Notes: generated from the letters alone by a model not told the origin. A stretch of 64,000 nt of DNA from Lingula anatina (GCF_001039355.2 NW_019775436.1:891630-955629); one strand, 5' to 3'. Counted from the stretch's first letter, positions 24,531 through 37,949 are shown. Numbers and translations: made by a program.

Positions 24531-26489
24531 ATTGGCCTGTAATGCATAGGATTAGTACTTCCAGAAATTCTTCCTCATGCTGGAATGTGTGGCTTACTGG
24601 CTGGTTTATTGGGCTACAGCTTTTGCAACATTTTATACATAATAAGTAAACTGTACTTATAATACAGGATCTTCGGTAAAAATAGATAAAAAGAAATGAA
24701 GCTTTTTAGTTTAAAAACTTTAGGGGAAAAGTCGTAATAAAATAAATCAGCAAAAGACATTATAAGAAACCCAACCACTATCTCTGATCCTGAGACAATT
24801 TTAGTTTCTTGAAATATTGATGTTTGCCATTAGTCCAAGACTTATTCCCAGAGGGGAGCATCAAATAGGAGAAATATAACACAAGAAAAAAAACATAATT
24901 TCATTACAACGCAATCATCTGTCAGCAATTTTTTCCTGAAAATTGTTTTTCTGAAATGAATCTAATACAGATGACTTGTATTCAGGACGATCCATTTATA
25001 TAAACCCAGGCTTGCAAAAGAAAGTCCAGAAAAGGAAAAAGAAACCATATTTTATCTGGAGATATTTCTGGGAGTTTTATAAATGATTGTTTATGTGGTT
25101 AATGACAGGAATTTTGCATGGAGAACTTCTAGGATATTGGACATCTTCTAGCAAACAGTTTGCACTTATTTAACAAGTTTCCAGCAGAAGTATCAGCATA
25201 TAATATATTGCTTGTACAAATGTCACGCTGTGTGTATGCTTTGTCTGTTTGAATCCCCGCGGGATGATTGCCTTTCAGCTACTAAAACATCAAGACAGCC
25301 TAGCGCCAGTTCACAGTTCGGAGGCTTGCGTACTGCATAAGTTATGAGAAAACTGTGATAGATAATGCACATTTCAGAACTCTTGTCAAAGGCTTTTTTT
25401 GTAAGATGAATTTTAGTGAGAAGGTTTACTCCAGAGCGTTGAACTTTTTCAACTTTTTTTTTCATTGGTGGGGAAAGGGGGATGGTGGGGGGGGGGGGGG
25501 AAGTGGAAAAAATGGTGGGGATTGGGCAGTTGGAGGTATAAGTGCTTTATTTGACATATATCACTGAAAAGTGCATGAATGGAGGAAAAAATGGTGGGGT
25601 CTTAATTTCGGATACTGTAGGTATAAGCTGCCTTGTTGGGTGGGACTCTAAGCACATAACTTTAATTTCAATACTTTTTGTTCGGTGACAACTGTATGTG
25701 AAAATGGCATGTGAACATTGTTAATGATCTGTTGTAGTTTTTGTTTTCTCAGATATGGCATGTGTAGACTGAATTCATTGGAACATGGTGTAGTCATTTC
25801 AAATTACTTTATTTCATTAAAAAAAATTACAAAATTTGATTCACTGTCTCCAACTTAAGGAGTTTTTATTGTGTATAGTTTGGAAAATTGCCAAATTCAG
25901 ATTTTCAGTCTTCTACCACTCTCTCCATCAAAATACTAGTATTCATGAGTGAATATGTTTTATATTGGACAAATTGCAAATCTGACATCTTCTGGGCATC
26001 TGCCAGGAAACATACCACACCTGTGCACAGGTCAGGTGTGCAGTGTAAGTGGTCAGTCCTTTTGTATGGCCTCTGGACACTGAGTGACCCCTCACTTTAA
26101 GTGATTAAAAGGCCTGACAAGACAGTGATGGCTGACCAAGGGCAGACTCATCATTCTTTCTTATTGAATTGCCTGTTGTATGGCCTGTCAGAGAGCATGG
26201 CCTGGATAATTTAAGACCGTTCATTTTGAAAAGAATCATTGAATTAGTGGTCGATCTTCTCACCCATGGACAGGTTTGATTGGAAAATTGCTGTGAGGAT
26301 TTGTGACAAATGTCTGGACAATTTAAAGGGATGGATGGAAATGATAAAAGGGATCATCTTGTTGTTTTTAATCAGTGCTTCTCAAGTGAGAGAGGAAGAG
26401 AGATGTACAGGTCTGGCCATGTGACCCCACCACCATCATACATATTTCATCATATTTCAAATGCTACTTGGTCAGATGAAAAGGTTTAT

Positions 26490-26690
26490 CCTGGAGCCAG
26501 CAATTTTAAAGGGCGTGGGTTCTTTTCTCTGAAAAAGTGTACCTTCTTACCCTCTTAGTTAACCCAAGTTGGGGAATGGCTTAGATCGAATTTGGACTCA
26601 AAATCAATCATTTTCATGCCACAAGGGATTTTTTACTAACCATGCACCTCCCCCCCTCCCCCGCCCTGCCTATGGGCTTGGGTTAAAAGA
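26490..26690 (+). repeat. Dispersed repeat R1, copy (allele at 33416-33605)
   Basis: GCCAGCAATTTTAAAGGG, TCTCTGAAAAAGTGTACC, AACCCAAGTTGGGGAATGGC and a C-rich tract near 26648-26665 match the R1 family. An open frame that starts inside it (26569-26931) is disrupted in the other allele. Confidence 0.7.
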
Positions 26691-28647
26691 CATGTCCCTG
26701 TATAGAAAGAAGTCTTATTCACTTAAATCACATGGAAGAATTCCTGCTCTAATTGTGGATGAAGATTTTGACCTCTATCAGGAAAACAATATTTTCCTTG
26801 CCAGAAGAATTCAAGTGATACCTGGACAGTTCAGATACCTGGGCAGGTTAGGAAAAAAAAAGAAGAAAAAAAAAAAAAAGAAAATAATACCTGCTTGGTG
26901 TGGTAGAATTAGCTCTCAGATTGAGGATTAAAAACTGACTTAGGGAGAATGTATCACTTGTTCAAAGAACAAAGAGCCAATAACTGGAAATTTAAAGTGA
27001 AAAGACATGCTAGGCATGTAGTGTGGAAAAATCTTTCATCTCTTGTTGGAGGAAAATCTATCCAAATTGAATATTGGATGAGAAATCAACCCCTGGAACT
27101 GAAACTGATGGTGGGTTATTTAAGGGGACATTACTTTAAGGCCATCATTACTTAAAGCAATGCAGAATGATTTTTTTTATTAGATTAATTTCGACACTGA
27201 TTGTTTTTCTAGTTTTGAGCAGAGAGCTTTTCCAGCTGAGCACGGTGGGGTGTAATTTTAGTCTTGAGGTTGATGGTTCATCATCAGTGCTGTCATTCTT
27301 TCTTTTTCTCAGAAGAAGCTGAGGAAATGGATTAATGATTATGTCTACAATTTCGTGAGGAAAAAAAAAAGATTTATGATATTCCCAAAAGTTCTTCAGA
27401 GCAAAGGTAATTACTGACATCTAAACCCTCTGTATGCCGCGGTAGTATCTTTTTGTCCAGGTCTCAGGAGAAGTATCAGTTAGGTTTCGGTATTATTAGG
27501 TAAAATTACTGACATTCATACCTTCGATGAGGGCAGAATGATGAATCTTCGTGTCATTTCTCATGCTGAAAAAAAAAGAGCTTAGATACTCATGAAGAAT
27601 GTGGTAGAAATAGGATCATTGCAGATGTAAGGAGAACTGGACTGAATATGAAATTGTTTTTTCATGCTCATTGATTTTCAGGGAATTGAACTCCAGTCCA
27701 ATCAGATGGTTAGCACTCTATCAGGCTGTAATATTCCTGTCATCCAATTGTAACTATTGTTAAGATATCAGTATGGTCAGCTGAGCGAAGCGATTAAAAT
27801 ATAGCTTTTGAAAAAAGATTTTATCGAAGGAAATCATCATCGGACTATCTTGACCTGATCCACAAGTCGTAAGACAACAAGCTTTGGTATTCATAGAAGA
27901 GCGGCTCAGCCAAAAGTTTTCCACTGTTGGGCAATGGCCTCAGCATGCTTCCACTGTCTTCTACCTTGGGCTTTGGACTACCAGCTTGCTTTCTTCCAAT
28001 ATTCGTCTAGCTCATCTATCTACCTCTTAAGTGCGAGGCTTCCCTTGGTCTCTGTGTCCACATCTTGGGATTCATTCTGTCAGCCTTATTGTCCATCTGT
28101 CATGCTTTGGTATTGTACAAGTGACAAGATAAAAATTAGATTTTCAAATCAAGTAGACTAACCTTTATTTCTGCTATCTTTTTTATATCCAGACCATATA
28201 AAGTCTGATGGCTTAAAAGAAGGGAAAAAATTACAGACTGGAAATGTCTCCACATACACAGCTCACAATTAGATCTTTAAATCTTTACTAGGATTTGAAT
28301 CCATTTGAGGAGAGTTAGCTGACAGGAATTAAGTGGAACTAGGCATTGAAGAGACTTTAAACCAAGGTCTTTTGCTCAAGGTTGACATGCATGCACTAGG
28401 GGTTTTGATGGAAAAAAGAAAATTAAAGGATGAATAAGGCAACTTTTGGGATAAAACACTGTATGATATGAAATGTATAACATGCATAATGGGTTATTAC
28501 TGATAAATGTTATGTTTGTTTGGCTTTGGTATAAAATTGAAATAAAACGATTGTAACTTGGATTGAAACGAAAAGGATAAAAAAAGAACAGTTCACAGAT
28601 TAGAACAAAAAGGAATGAATAAATGAAAAGATCAATGATAGGATTCG

Positions 28648-28945
28648 TCCCTGTAGACGCTGCGTAAGTGCCTTTGTTGCATCATTCATTTTACTTGATA
28701 AATCCCATCACGTCCAGCTAACTCAATGTGTGCAGCTTGTGTCAGGCTTAAAAAAGCAGTCGTTTGCTTGGGAATTCCTACGAGATTACCAGATAACACA
28801 TACCCTTAATTGTGCATTCAGGCGATCCCTTTACACAGTGGAAAGAGACACAGGCCGTGGTTTCCTTTCAGTACATTGCTTTAATGGATGTGGATGCTTA
28901 AAAGCTGTTCTACAGTCAGACCAGATAATTAAAGAAATCTTTTGA
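28648..28945. other. 298-bp block with no allelic differences
   Basis: Identical by eye to 35548-35845, although flanking sequence of the same overlap differs every few tens of bases. It includes a 71-codon plus-strand frame (28730-28945) that is the same in both copies, but the frame has no recognisable domain and the identity extends 82 bases upstream of it. It could be a conserved regulatory element, an unrecognised exon, or chance low divergence. Confidence 0.45.
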
Positions 28946-29216
28946 CGAAGCAGTTCGTTTCTTCGAACCCAACAAAAAGATGGGAAGCATGGCTTCTTTT
29001 CCATTTATTTCCAAGTTCTTGTCTGTTCAGATCTCTGAAGGTTTGATTTGCAATAGAAACCATCACATTTTCCCTTTTTTCGTTCCTTTTTTTTTCTTTG
29101 TAGGATCTTCTTTGACATGTTGCTGTCTGTTCAATGTTATTTTTAGCTTATCTCTACAAGAAACTGATTTTAAAGGTAATTTCCTTCTCTGTAATTCATT
29201 TTGGCAGATGTATTTA

Positions 29217-29422
29217 ACACCCCATTTCCATAGATTAGATCGACCTACTTTAGATCGACCTAACTCCCTGGGGGTTCACGCTAAATAGCTGTCAGCCGAA
29301 AGTTAATTACCCCCTTACAGCTTGTAGTAGGCGGGACGGACATTTAAGTCGGATTATCTGAAAGTAATCTAGTGAGATTCCCCGCAGGGATAGATCGATC
29401 TAAAATCTATGGGAATAGAGCC
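29217..29422. mobile_element. Hairpin MITE, M1 subtype A, copy 2 (polymorphic insertion)
   Basis: Present in this allele and absent in the other. The empty site at about 36112-36124 reads GATATATTTAGGATTGCGCC; here the element sits between TATTTA (ending 29216) and TAGGATTG (from 29423). The implied target duplication is TA, possibly TTA with one change. The left terminus reads ACACCCCATTTCCATAGATT; the reverse complement of the right reads GGCTCTATTCCCATAGATTT. The interior is the same as the 6286 and 41997 copies, with a small deletion. Confidence 0.9.
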
Positions 29423-29542
29423 TAGGATTGTGCCATTTAAGGTATTTTGCCATAATTGTGCCATTATATAATGCAAAATTAGACCAAAATTATTAACCGC
29501 GTGGACACATACACATGCTTACTAGTGCACATGCCTGCTCAC

Positions 29543-29566
29543 ACCCTCATGCATGCATGCATGCAT

Positions 29567-29602
<36 letters not shown>
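29543..29602. repeat. (GCAT)n then (CA)n microsatellite
   Basis: A short tetranucleotide run is followed by about 17 CA units. The other allele (36226-36281) has a shorter GCAT part and a similar CA length. Confidence 0.92.
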
Positions 29603-29603
<1 letters not shown>

Positions 29604-31194
29604 AGAATGAAAAACAGAAACTCCTGTTTTCTGAATTGTCATTGGTTCACATCTCTACCATAGAGAATGGTACAGGGAAACAGTGGACATCAGCAAAGCA
29701 CAGTTATTGCATGCAATCAAGAACATGTCTGCAAAGAATTGCTACATTACAAAGATGATTCTGTACATGTTATTCTTAGAGATAAATGCAGTAACTCTGT
29801 AGTCTTCTTTTTCTGTACTTTATATATCTGTAAGCACTTCAAGGGCATGCAGACAAAACTGATGATTGCTTTCCACTTTTCTGCTCAACATATAAATCTG
29901 TTTTGATAATACCAAAGTGGATTCTTACATGCAGGGTTCAACCAAGGGCTTTTCAGTGATAATGGTAATTGATGATATAAACTTGTATTAAAATTGATTT
30001 GTTGTTCTCATGCAACCATGTGATTCAAATGAACCAATCACAGAAGGAGGAGTCTTGTAGTACAGTATCCTAGAAATGATTGCATGAGATTTATAGAAAG
30101 AACGGGCCCGAAAGAACATGTGTTCCATGCTTTCTTAATGATTTTTAAGGAAAAAGCAGGATCTCCTGAGACATTTAATATGGTATAGACAGTAGGCATT
30201 TTTCACTGTTTCTCATTTATTATTAAGAACTGTTTTGGAGATTTCTCAGTGGATGATATTTTGGAACTTCGTTTCTGGATCATAGAAAACTTTCCATCAA
30301 TTATCATGGAAAATGGAAGACATTTAAAATGTGAAACACAGGAACAGGACAGGTGGTCATCGAAGTTAGTGTGGAGCCTTGTTAAGTAGTGTACATTTCA
30401 CAGTTACTGCAGATGAAGTAATTTATGTGGAGGTCTCAATACTTGTGGCAAATATATACTCTAAATTTTCACATCCTTTTAATTTTTATCCTTGAAATAC
30501 TTGCATATGGAAGGAATACTAGTTAGGCAATTGTTTTCCAGGAACTTTTTCTAGGATTACACGTAGGACCATTTATCGAAAGGAATGGAGACAGCTATTA
30601 TTGACATGCATGTACTTTACCAGGAAGTTGTGTTTCTAGTTAGATTGGACTTACCTAACATAGTGCGACTTGTGTAAGAGTTCTCACTTTATTAAAACTA
30701 ACCCAGTGCATAACAGACCTTACTGGTTGAAAAGATTGTTTCATGCATATGGTATGGAAAATTGTGCTCAAATTAGGACCACTGAGGGTTCCAATTTGGG
30801 CTCCTCCGGTGATCTTGAAATCTGATGACTGTCAGTTAAAATGTTTGCTGTTAGCATTTTCACAGTTGTGAACTGGTCTTTTTATTAATCCTGATCATGG
30901 TACACAGCTGAGAAATTCCTTCAGAAATATTCTATACTTTAATGTATAGGAAACCATGGTGCAATGCTCAGTCCTTGTTTGAGAAATGCCATTTTCCTAT
31001 TGATCAGGTCAAGCTTTTGTGGATATTAAAAAGTAATTACTTGGAAGAAGTGGAGGTCTGGTTCTAAACATCTTTGGAGAGAAGATAGATCATTGTCCTC
31101 AGAGTGTGTGAAACCATTGCCATCAGAAAATGAAACCATTAGAGTGTTTGAAACCACCCAAGAGAAAATTGTCTTGCTTGCATTGGAATTGATA

Positions 31195-31195
31195 N
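31195..31195. other. Assembly gap (single N)
   Basis: Contig join. Sequence right of it restarts at the C-rich run seen at 24507. Confidence 0.95.
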
Positions 31196-34100
31196 CCCCA
31201 CCCCCAGTCACCTGCCTATATTGGCCTGTAATGCATAGGATTAGTACTTCCAGAAAGTCTTCCTCATGCTGGAATGAATGGCTTACTGGCTGGTTTATTG
31301 GGCTACAGCTTTTGCAACATTTTATACATAATAAGTAAACTGTACTTATAATACAGGATCTTCGGTAAAAATAGATAAAAAGAAATGAAGCTTTTTAGTT
31401 TAAAAACTTTAGGGGAAAAGTCGTAATAAAATAAATCAGCAGAAGACATTATAAGAAACCCAACAACTATCTCTGATCCTGAGACAATTTTAGTTTCTTG
31501 AAATATTGATGTTTGCCATTAGTCCAAGACTTATTCCCAGAGGGGAGCATCAAATAGGAGAAATATAACACAAGAAAAAAAGCATAATTTCATTACAACG
31601 CAATCATCTGTCAGCAATTTTTTCCTGAAAATTGTTTTTCTGAAATGAATCTAATACAGATGACTTGTATTCAGGACGATCCATTTATATAAACCCAGGC
31701 TTGCAAAAGAAAGTCCAGAAAAGGAAAAAGAAACCATATTTTATATGGAGATATTTCTGGGAATTTTATAAATGATTGTTTATGTGGTTAATGACAGGAA
31801 TTTTGCATGGAGAACTTCTAGGATATTGGACATCTTCTAGCAAACAGTTCGCACTTATTTAACAAGTTTCCAGCAGAATTATCAGCATATAATGTATTGC
31901 TAGTACAAATGTCATGGTGTGTGTATGCTTTGTCTGTTTGAATCCCCGCGGGATGATTGCCTTTCAGCTACTAAAACATCAAGACAGCCTAGCGCCAGTT
32001 CACAGTTCGGAGGCTTGCGTACTGCATAAGTTATGAGAAAACTGTGATGGATAATGCACAATTCAGAACTCTTGTCAAAGGCTTTTTTGTATTACTAAGA
32101 TGAATTTCAGTGAGAAGGTTTACTCCAGAGCATTGAATTTTTTCATCTTTTTTTTTTTTTTTTTCATTGGTGGGGAAAGGGGGGATGGTTGGGGGGGGGG
32201 AAGTGGAAAAAATGGTGGGGATTGGGCAGTGGAGGTATAAGTGCTTTATTTGACATATATCACCAAAAAAGTGCATGAATGGAGGAAAAAATGGTGGGGT
32301 CTTAATTTCGGATACTGTAGTGATAAGCTGCCTTGTTGGGTGGGACTCTAAGCGCATAACTTTAATTTCAATACTTTTTGTACGGTGACAACTGTATGTG
32401 AAAATGGTAATAATAATAATAATAATTTATTTTTCTATGGCGCATTCCATTAAAAATCTCAATGCGCCTTACAACATTCACTTAAAAGAGCTAAATAACA
32501 CAATACTAATATAAGAACACATTACAATTTTAAAGGACTAAGAACTAATTTAAAGAACCAATTATTCATATTCTAAAATGATAAGAACCTAAAGTGACAA
32601 CATTTAAAATTAATCATAAATTTTAAATGTATGGTATATGAACATTGTTAATGATCTGTTGTAGTTTTTGTTTTCTCAGATATGGCATGTGTAGACTGAA
32701 TTCATTGGAACATGGTGTAGTCATTTCAAATTACTTTATTTAAAAAAAAAAGAATTACAAAATTTAATTCACTGTCTCTAACTTAAGGAGTTTTCATTGT
32801 GTATAGTTTGAAAGAATGCCAAATTCAGATTTTCAGTCTTCTACCACTCTCTCCATCAAAACACTAGTATTCATGAGTGAATATGTTTTATATTGGACAA
32901 ATTGCAAATCTGACATCTTCTGGGCATCTGCCAGGAAACATACCACACCTGTGCACAGGTCAGGTGTGCAGTGTAAGTGGTCAGTCCTTTTGTATGGCCT
33001 CTGGACACTGAGTGACCCCTCACTTTAAGTGATTAAAAGGCCTGACAAGACAGTGATGGCTGACCAAGGGCAGACTCATCATTCTTTCTTATTGAATTGC
33101 CTGTTGTATGGCCTGTCAGAAAGCATGGCCTGGATAATTTAAGATCGTTCATTTTGAAAAGAATCATTGAATTAGTGGTCGATCTTCTCACCCATGGACA
33201 GGTTTGATTGGAAAATTGCTGTGAGGATTTGTGACAAATGTCTGGACAATTTAAAGGGATGGATGGAAATGATAAAAGGGATCATCTTGTTGTTTTTAAT
33301 CAGTGCAACTTCTCAAGTGAGAGAGGAAGAGAGATGTACAGGTCTGGCCATGTGACCCCCCACCATCATACAGACCATATTTCAAATGCTACTTGGTCAG
33401 ATGAAAAGGTTGATCCTGGAGCCAGCAATTTTAAAGAGCGTGGATTCTTTTTTTCTGAAAAAAAGTGGACCTTCTTACCCTCTTAGTTAACCCAAGTTGG
33501 GGAATGGCTTAGCTCAAATTTGTATTCAAAATCAATCATTTTCATGCCACAAGGGCAGTTCTTACTAACCATGTATCCTCCCTCCCCTGCCCTGCCTATG
33601 GGCTTGGGTTAAAAGACATGTCCCTGTATAGAAAGAAATCTTATTCACTTAAATCACATGGAAAAATTACTTTTCTAATTGTGGATGAAGATTTTGACCT
33701 CTATCAGGAAAACATTCAAGTGATACCTGGACAGTTCAGATACCTGGGCAGGTTAGAAAAAAAAAAAAGAAAATAAGACCTGCTTTGTGTGGGAGAATTA
33801 GCTCTCGGATTAAGGATTAAAAATTGACCTGGGGAAAATGTATCACTTTTCCAAAGAACAAAGAGCCAATACCTGGAAATTTTAAATGAAAAGACATGCT
33901 AGGCATGTAGTGTGGAAAGATCTTTCATCTCTTGTTGGAGGAAAATCTATCCAAATTGAATATTGGATGAGAAATCAACCCCTGGAACTGAAACTGATGG
34001 TGGGTTATTTAAGGGGACATTACTTTAAGGCCATCATTACTTAAAGCAATGCAGAATGAATTTTTTTATTAGATTAATTTCGACACTGATTGCTTTTCTA

Positions 34101-36238
34101 GTTTTGAGCAGAGAGTTTTTCCAACTGAGCACGGCGGGGCGTAATTTTAGTCTTGAGGTCGATGATTCGTCATCATCGTTGTTATTCTTTCTATTTCTCA
34201 GAAGAAGCTGAGGAAATGGATTAATGATTATGTCTACAATTTCGTGAGGAAAAAAAAAAGATTTATGATATTCCCAAAAGTTCTTCAGAGTAAAGGTAAT
34301 TACTGACATCTAAACTCTCTGTATGCCGCAGTAGTATCTTTTTGTCCAGGTCTCAGGAGAAGTATCAGTTAGGTTTCGGTATTATTAGGTAAAATTACTG
34401 ACATTCATACCTACGATGAGGGCAGAATGATGAATCTTCGTGTCATTTCTCATGCTGAAAAAAAAAGAGAGCTTAGATACTCATGAAGAATGTGGTAGAA
34501 ATAGGATCATTGCAGATGTAAGGAGGACTGGACTGAATATGAAATTGTTTTTCATGCTCATTGATTTTCAGGGAATTGAACTTCAGTCCAATCAGATGGT
34601 TAGCACTCTATCAGGCTGTAATATTCCTGTCAGCCAATTGTAACTATTGTTAAGATATCAGTATGGTCAGCTGAGCGAAGCGATTAAAATATAGCTTTTG
34701 AAAAAAGATTTTATCGAAGGAAATCATCATCAGACTATCTTGACCTGATCCACAAGTCGTAAGACAAAAAGCTTTGGTATTCATAGAAGAGCGGCTCAGC
34801 CAAAAGTGTTCCACTGTTGGGCAATGGCCTCAGCATGCTTCCACTGTCTTCTACCTTGGGCTTTGGACTACCAGTTTGCTTTCTTCTAATATTCATCTAG
34901 CTCATCTATCTACCTCTTACGTGCGAGGCTTCCCTTGGTCTCTGTGTCCACATCTTGGGGTTCATTCTGTCAGCCTTTTTGTCCATCTGTCATGCTTTGG
35001 TATTGTACAAGTGACAAGATAAAAATTAGATTTTCAAAGTTTCTAAATCAAGTAGACTAACCTTTATTTCTGCTATCTTTTTTATATCCAGACTATATAA
35101 AGTCTGATGGCTTAAAAGAAGGGAAAAAATTAGAGACTGGAAATGTCTCCACATACACAGCTCACAATTAGATCTTTTAATCTTTACTGGGATTTGAATC
35201 CATTTGAGGAGAGTTAGCTGACAGGAATTAAGTGGAACTAGGCATTGAAGAGACTTTAAACCGAGGTCTTTTGCTCAAGGTTGACATACATGCACTAGGG
35301 GTTTTGATGGAAAAAAGAAAATTGTAAGGATGAGTAAGGCAACTTTTTGGATAAAACACTGTATGATATGAAATGTATAACATGCATAATGGGTTATTAC
35401 TGATAAATGTTATGTTTGTTTGGCTTTGGTATAAAATTGAAATAAAACGATTGCAACTTGGATTGAAATGAAAAGGAAAAAAAAAGAACAGTTCACAGAT
35501 TAGAACAAAAAGGAATGAATAAATGAAAAGATCAATGATAGGATTCATCCCTGTAGACGCTGCGTAAGTGCCTTTGTTGCATCATTCATTTTACTTGATA
35601 AATCCCATCACGTCCAGCTAACTCAATGTGTGCAGCTTGTGTCAGGCTTAAAAAAGCAGTCGTTTGCTTGGGAATTCCTACGAGATTACCAGATAACACA
35701 TACCCTTAATTGTGCATTCAGGCGATCCCTTTACACAGTGGAAAGAGACACAGGCCGTGGTTTCCTTTCAGTACATTGCTTTAATGGATGTGGATGCTTA
35801 AAAGCTGTTCTACAGTCAGACCAGATAATTAAAGAAATCTTTTGATGAAGTAGTTTGTTTCTTCGAACCCAAAAAAAAGATGGGAAGCATGGCTTCTTTT
35901 CAATTTATTTCCAAGTTCTTGTCTGTTCAGATCTCTGAAGGTTTGATTTGCAATAGAAATCATCACATTTTCCCTTTTTTCTTTCCTTCTTTTTTTTCTT
36001 TGTAGGATCTTCTTCGACATGTTGCTGTCTGTTCAATGTTATTTTTAGCTTAACTCTACAAGAAACTGATTTTAAAGATAATTTCCTTCTCTCTAATTCA
36101 TTTTGGCAGATATATTTAGGATTGCGCCATTTAAGGTAGATGTTATATAATGCAAAATTAGACCAAAATTATTAACTGCATGGACACATGCATAGGCTTA
36201 CTAGTACACATGCCTGCTCACACCCTCATGCATGCATG

Positions 36239-36282
<44 letters not shown>

Positions 36283-37879
36283 AGAAAGAAAAACAGAAAC
36301 TCCTGTTTTTGTAATTGTCATTGGTTCACATCTCTACCATAGAGAATGGTACAGGGAAACAGTGAACATCAGCAATGTACGGTTATTGCATACAATCAAG
36401 AACATGTCTGCAAAGAATTGCTACATTACAAAGATAATTCTGTACACATTATTCCTAGAGATAAATACAGTAACTCTGTAGTCTTCTTTTTCTGTACTGT
36501 ACTTTATATATCTGTAAGCACTTCAAGGGCATGCAGACAAAACTGATGATTGCTTTCCACTTTTCTGCTCAACATATAAATCTGTTTTGATAATACCAAA
36601 GTGGATTCTTACATGCAGGGTTCAACCAAGGGCTTTTCAGTGATAGTGGTAATTGATGATATAAACTTGTATTAAAATTGATTTGTTGTTCTCATGCAAC
36701 CATGTGATCCAAATGAACCAATCACAGAAGGAGGAGTCTTGTAGTACAGTATCCTAGAAATGATTGCATGAGATTTATAGAAAGAACCGGCCCGAAAGAA
36801 CATGTGTTCCATGCTTTCTTAATGATTTTTAAGGAAAAAGCAGGATCTCCTGAGACATTTTATATTGTATAGACAGAAGGCATTTTTTGCTGTTTCTCAT
36901 TTATTATTTAGAACTGTTTTGGAGATTTCTCAGTGGATGATATTTTGGAACATCATTTCTGGATCATAGAAAACTTTCCATCAATTATCATGGAAAATGG
37001 AAGACATTTAAAATGTGAAACACAGGAATAGGACAGGCGGTCATCAAAGTTAGTGTGGAGCCTTGTTAAGTAGTGTACATTTCACAGTTACTGCCGATGA
37101 AGTATGTGGATATCTCAGTACTTGTAGCAAATATATACTCTTGATTTTCACATCCTCTCAATTTTTATCCTTGAAATACTTGCATATGGGAGGAATACTA
37201 CATGTAGTTACTAGGCAATTGTTTTCCAGGAACTTTTTCTAGGGAACGTGGATTACACGTAGGACAATTTATCTTAAGGAATGGAGACAGCTATTATTGA
37301 CATGCATGTACTTTACCAGAAAGTCGTGTTTCTAGTCAGATTGGACTTGCCTAACATAGTGCAACCTGTGTAAGAGTTCTCACTTATTGAAGCTGAACCA
37401 GTGCATAACAGACCTTACTGGTTGAAAAGATTGTTTTACGCATGGGGTATGGAAAAGTGTGCTCAAATTAGGACCACTGAGGGTTCCAATTTGGGCTCCT
37501 CTGGTGATCTTGAAATTTGATGACTGTCAGTTAAAATGTTTGCTGTTAGCATTTTCACAGTTGTGAACTGGTCTTTTTATTAATCCTGATCATGGTACAC
37601 AGCTGAGAAATTCCTTTAGAAATATTCTATACTTTTATATATAGGTACTATGCTCAGTCTTTGTTTGAGAAATGCCATTTTCCTATTGATCAGGTCAAGC
37701 TTTTGTGGATATTAAAAAGTAATTACTTGGAAGAAGTGGAGGTCTGGTTCTAAACATCTTTGGAGAGGAGATAGATCATTGTCCTCAGAGTGTGTGAAAC
37801 CATTGCCATCAGAAAATGAAACCATTAGGGTGTTTGAAACCATCCAAGAGAAAATAGTCTTGCTTGCATTGGAATTGAG
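31196..37879. repeat. Contig-end overlap 3, right copy (6.7 kb)
   Basis: Second allele of 24507-31194. Unique sequence resumes after CTTGCATTGGAATTGA near 37879. It lacks the 29217 MITE and carries an extra insertion of about 225 bp near 32408. Confidence 0.9.
32405..32634 (-). mobile_element. Truncated CR1/L2-type LINE or SINE 3' end, polymorphic insertion
   Basis: Absent from the other allele, where AAAATGG (25702-25708) runs straight into CATGTGAACATTG. Read on the minus strand, the insert ends with GGCGCATTGAGATTTTTAAT, then GGAATGCGCCATAG and an (ATT)n tail. That tail hairpin around GCGC, with ATT repeats, is typical of CR1/L2-clade LINEs and the SINEs they mobilise. ATGGTA at both borders is a likely short target duplication. 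The rest of the insert is AT-rich and not recognised, and no tRNA-like promoter boxes were seen, so LINE fragment and SINE are both open. Confidence 0.75.
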
Positions 37880-37949
37880 ACAGCCACCTTTTAATTTTTG
37901 AAGTATTGAGTGTCCTGAATATTTGAAGTATTGAGTGTCTAGAATATTT

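Larger units (their letters stand above)
24507..31194. repeat. Contig-end overlap 3, left copy (6.7 kb)
   Basis: The whole segment recurs at 31196-37879 in the same order and orientation, and it ends exactly at the N at 31195. Alleles differ by substitutions, microsatellite lengths and two clean transposon presence/absence differences: an M1 MITE at 29217-29422 only here, and a LINE/SINE tail insertion at about 32408-32630 only in the other copy. Open frames in it are short and mostly not preserved between copies, so I see no gene. Confidence 0.9.

Noticed and set aside
25244-25262. GTTTGAATCCCCGCGGG resembling a tRNA B-box
   Set aside because: No A-box upstream and no cloverleaf; the allele at 31939 shows the same absence.
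26569-26931. 120-codon open frame
   Set aside because: Begins inside an R1 repeat, runs into poly-A (poly-Lys), and is broken in the other allele by indels.
28730-28945. 71-codon frame identical in both alleles (also 35630-35845)
   Set aside because: No known domain, and the nucleotide identity extends outside the frame, so coding is not required to explain it. Kept only as a low-divergence block.
28955-28975. TTCGAACCC resembling a tRNA T-loop
   Set aside because: No acceptor stem, D-arm or anticodon arm at the right spacing on either strand.
29543-29602. Regularly spaced short repeats that might suggest a CRISPR array
   Set aside because: They are GCAT and CA microsatellites without spacers, in an animal genome.
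24507-37879. Recent 6.7-kb tandem segmental duplication
   Set aside because: It ends exactly at an N and looks allelic throughout; the contig-overlap explanation is simpler.
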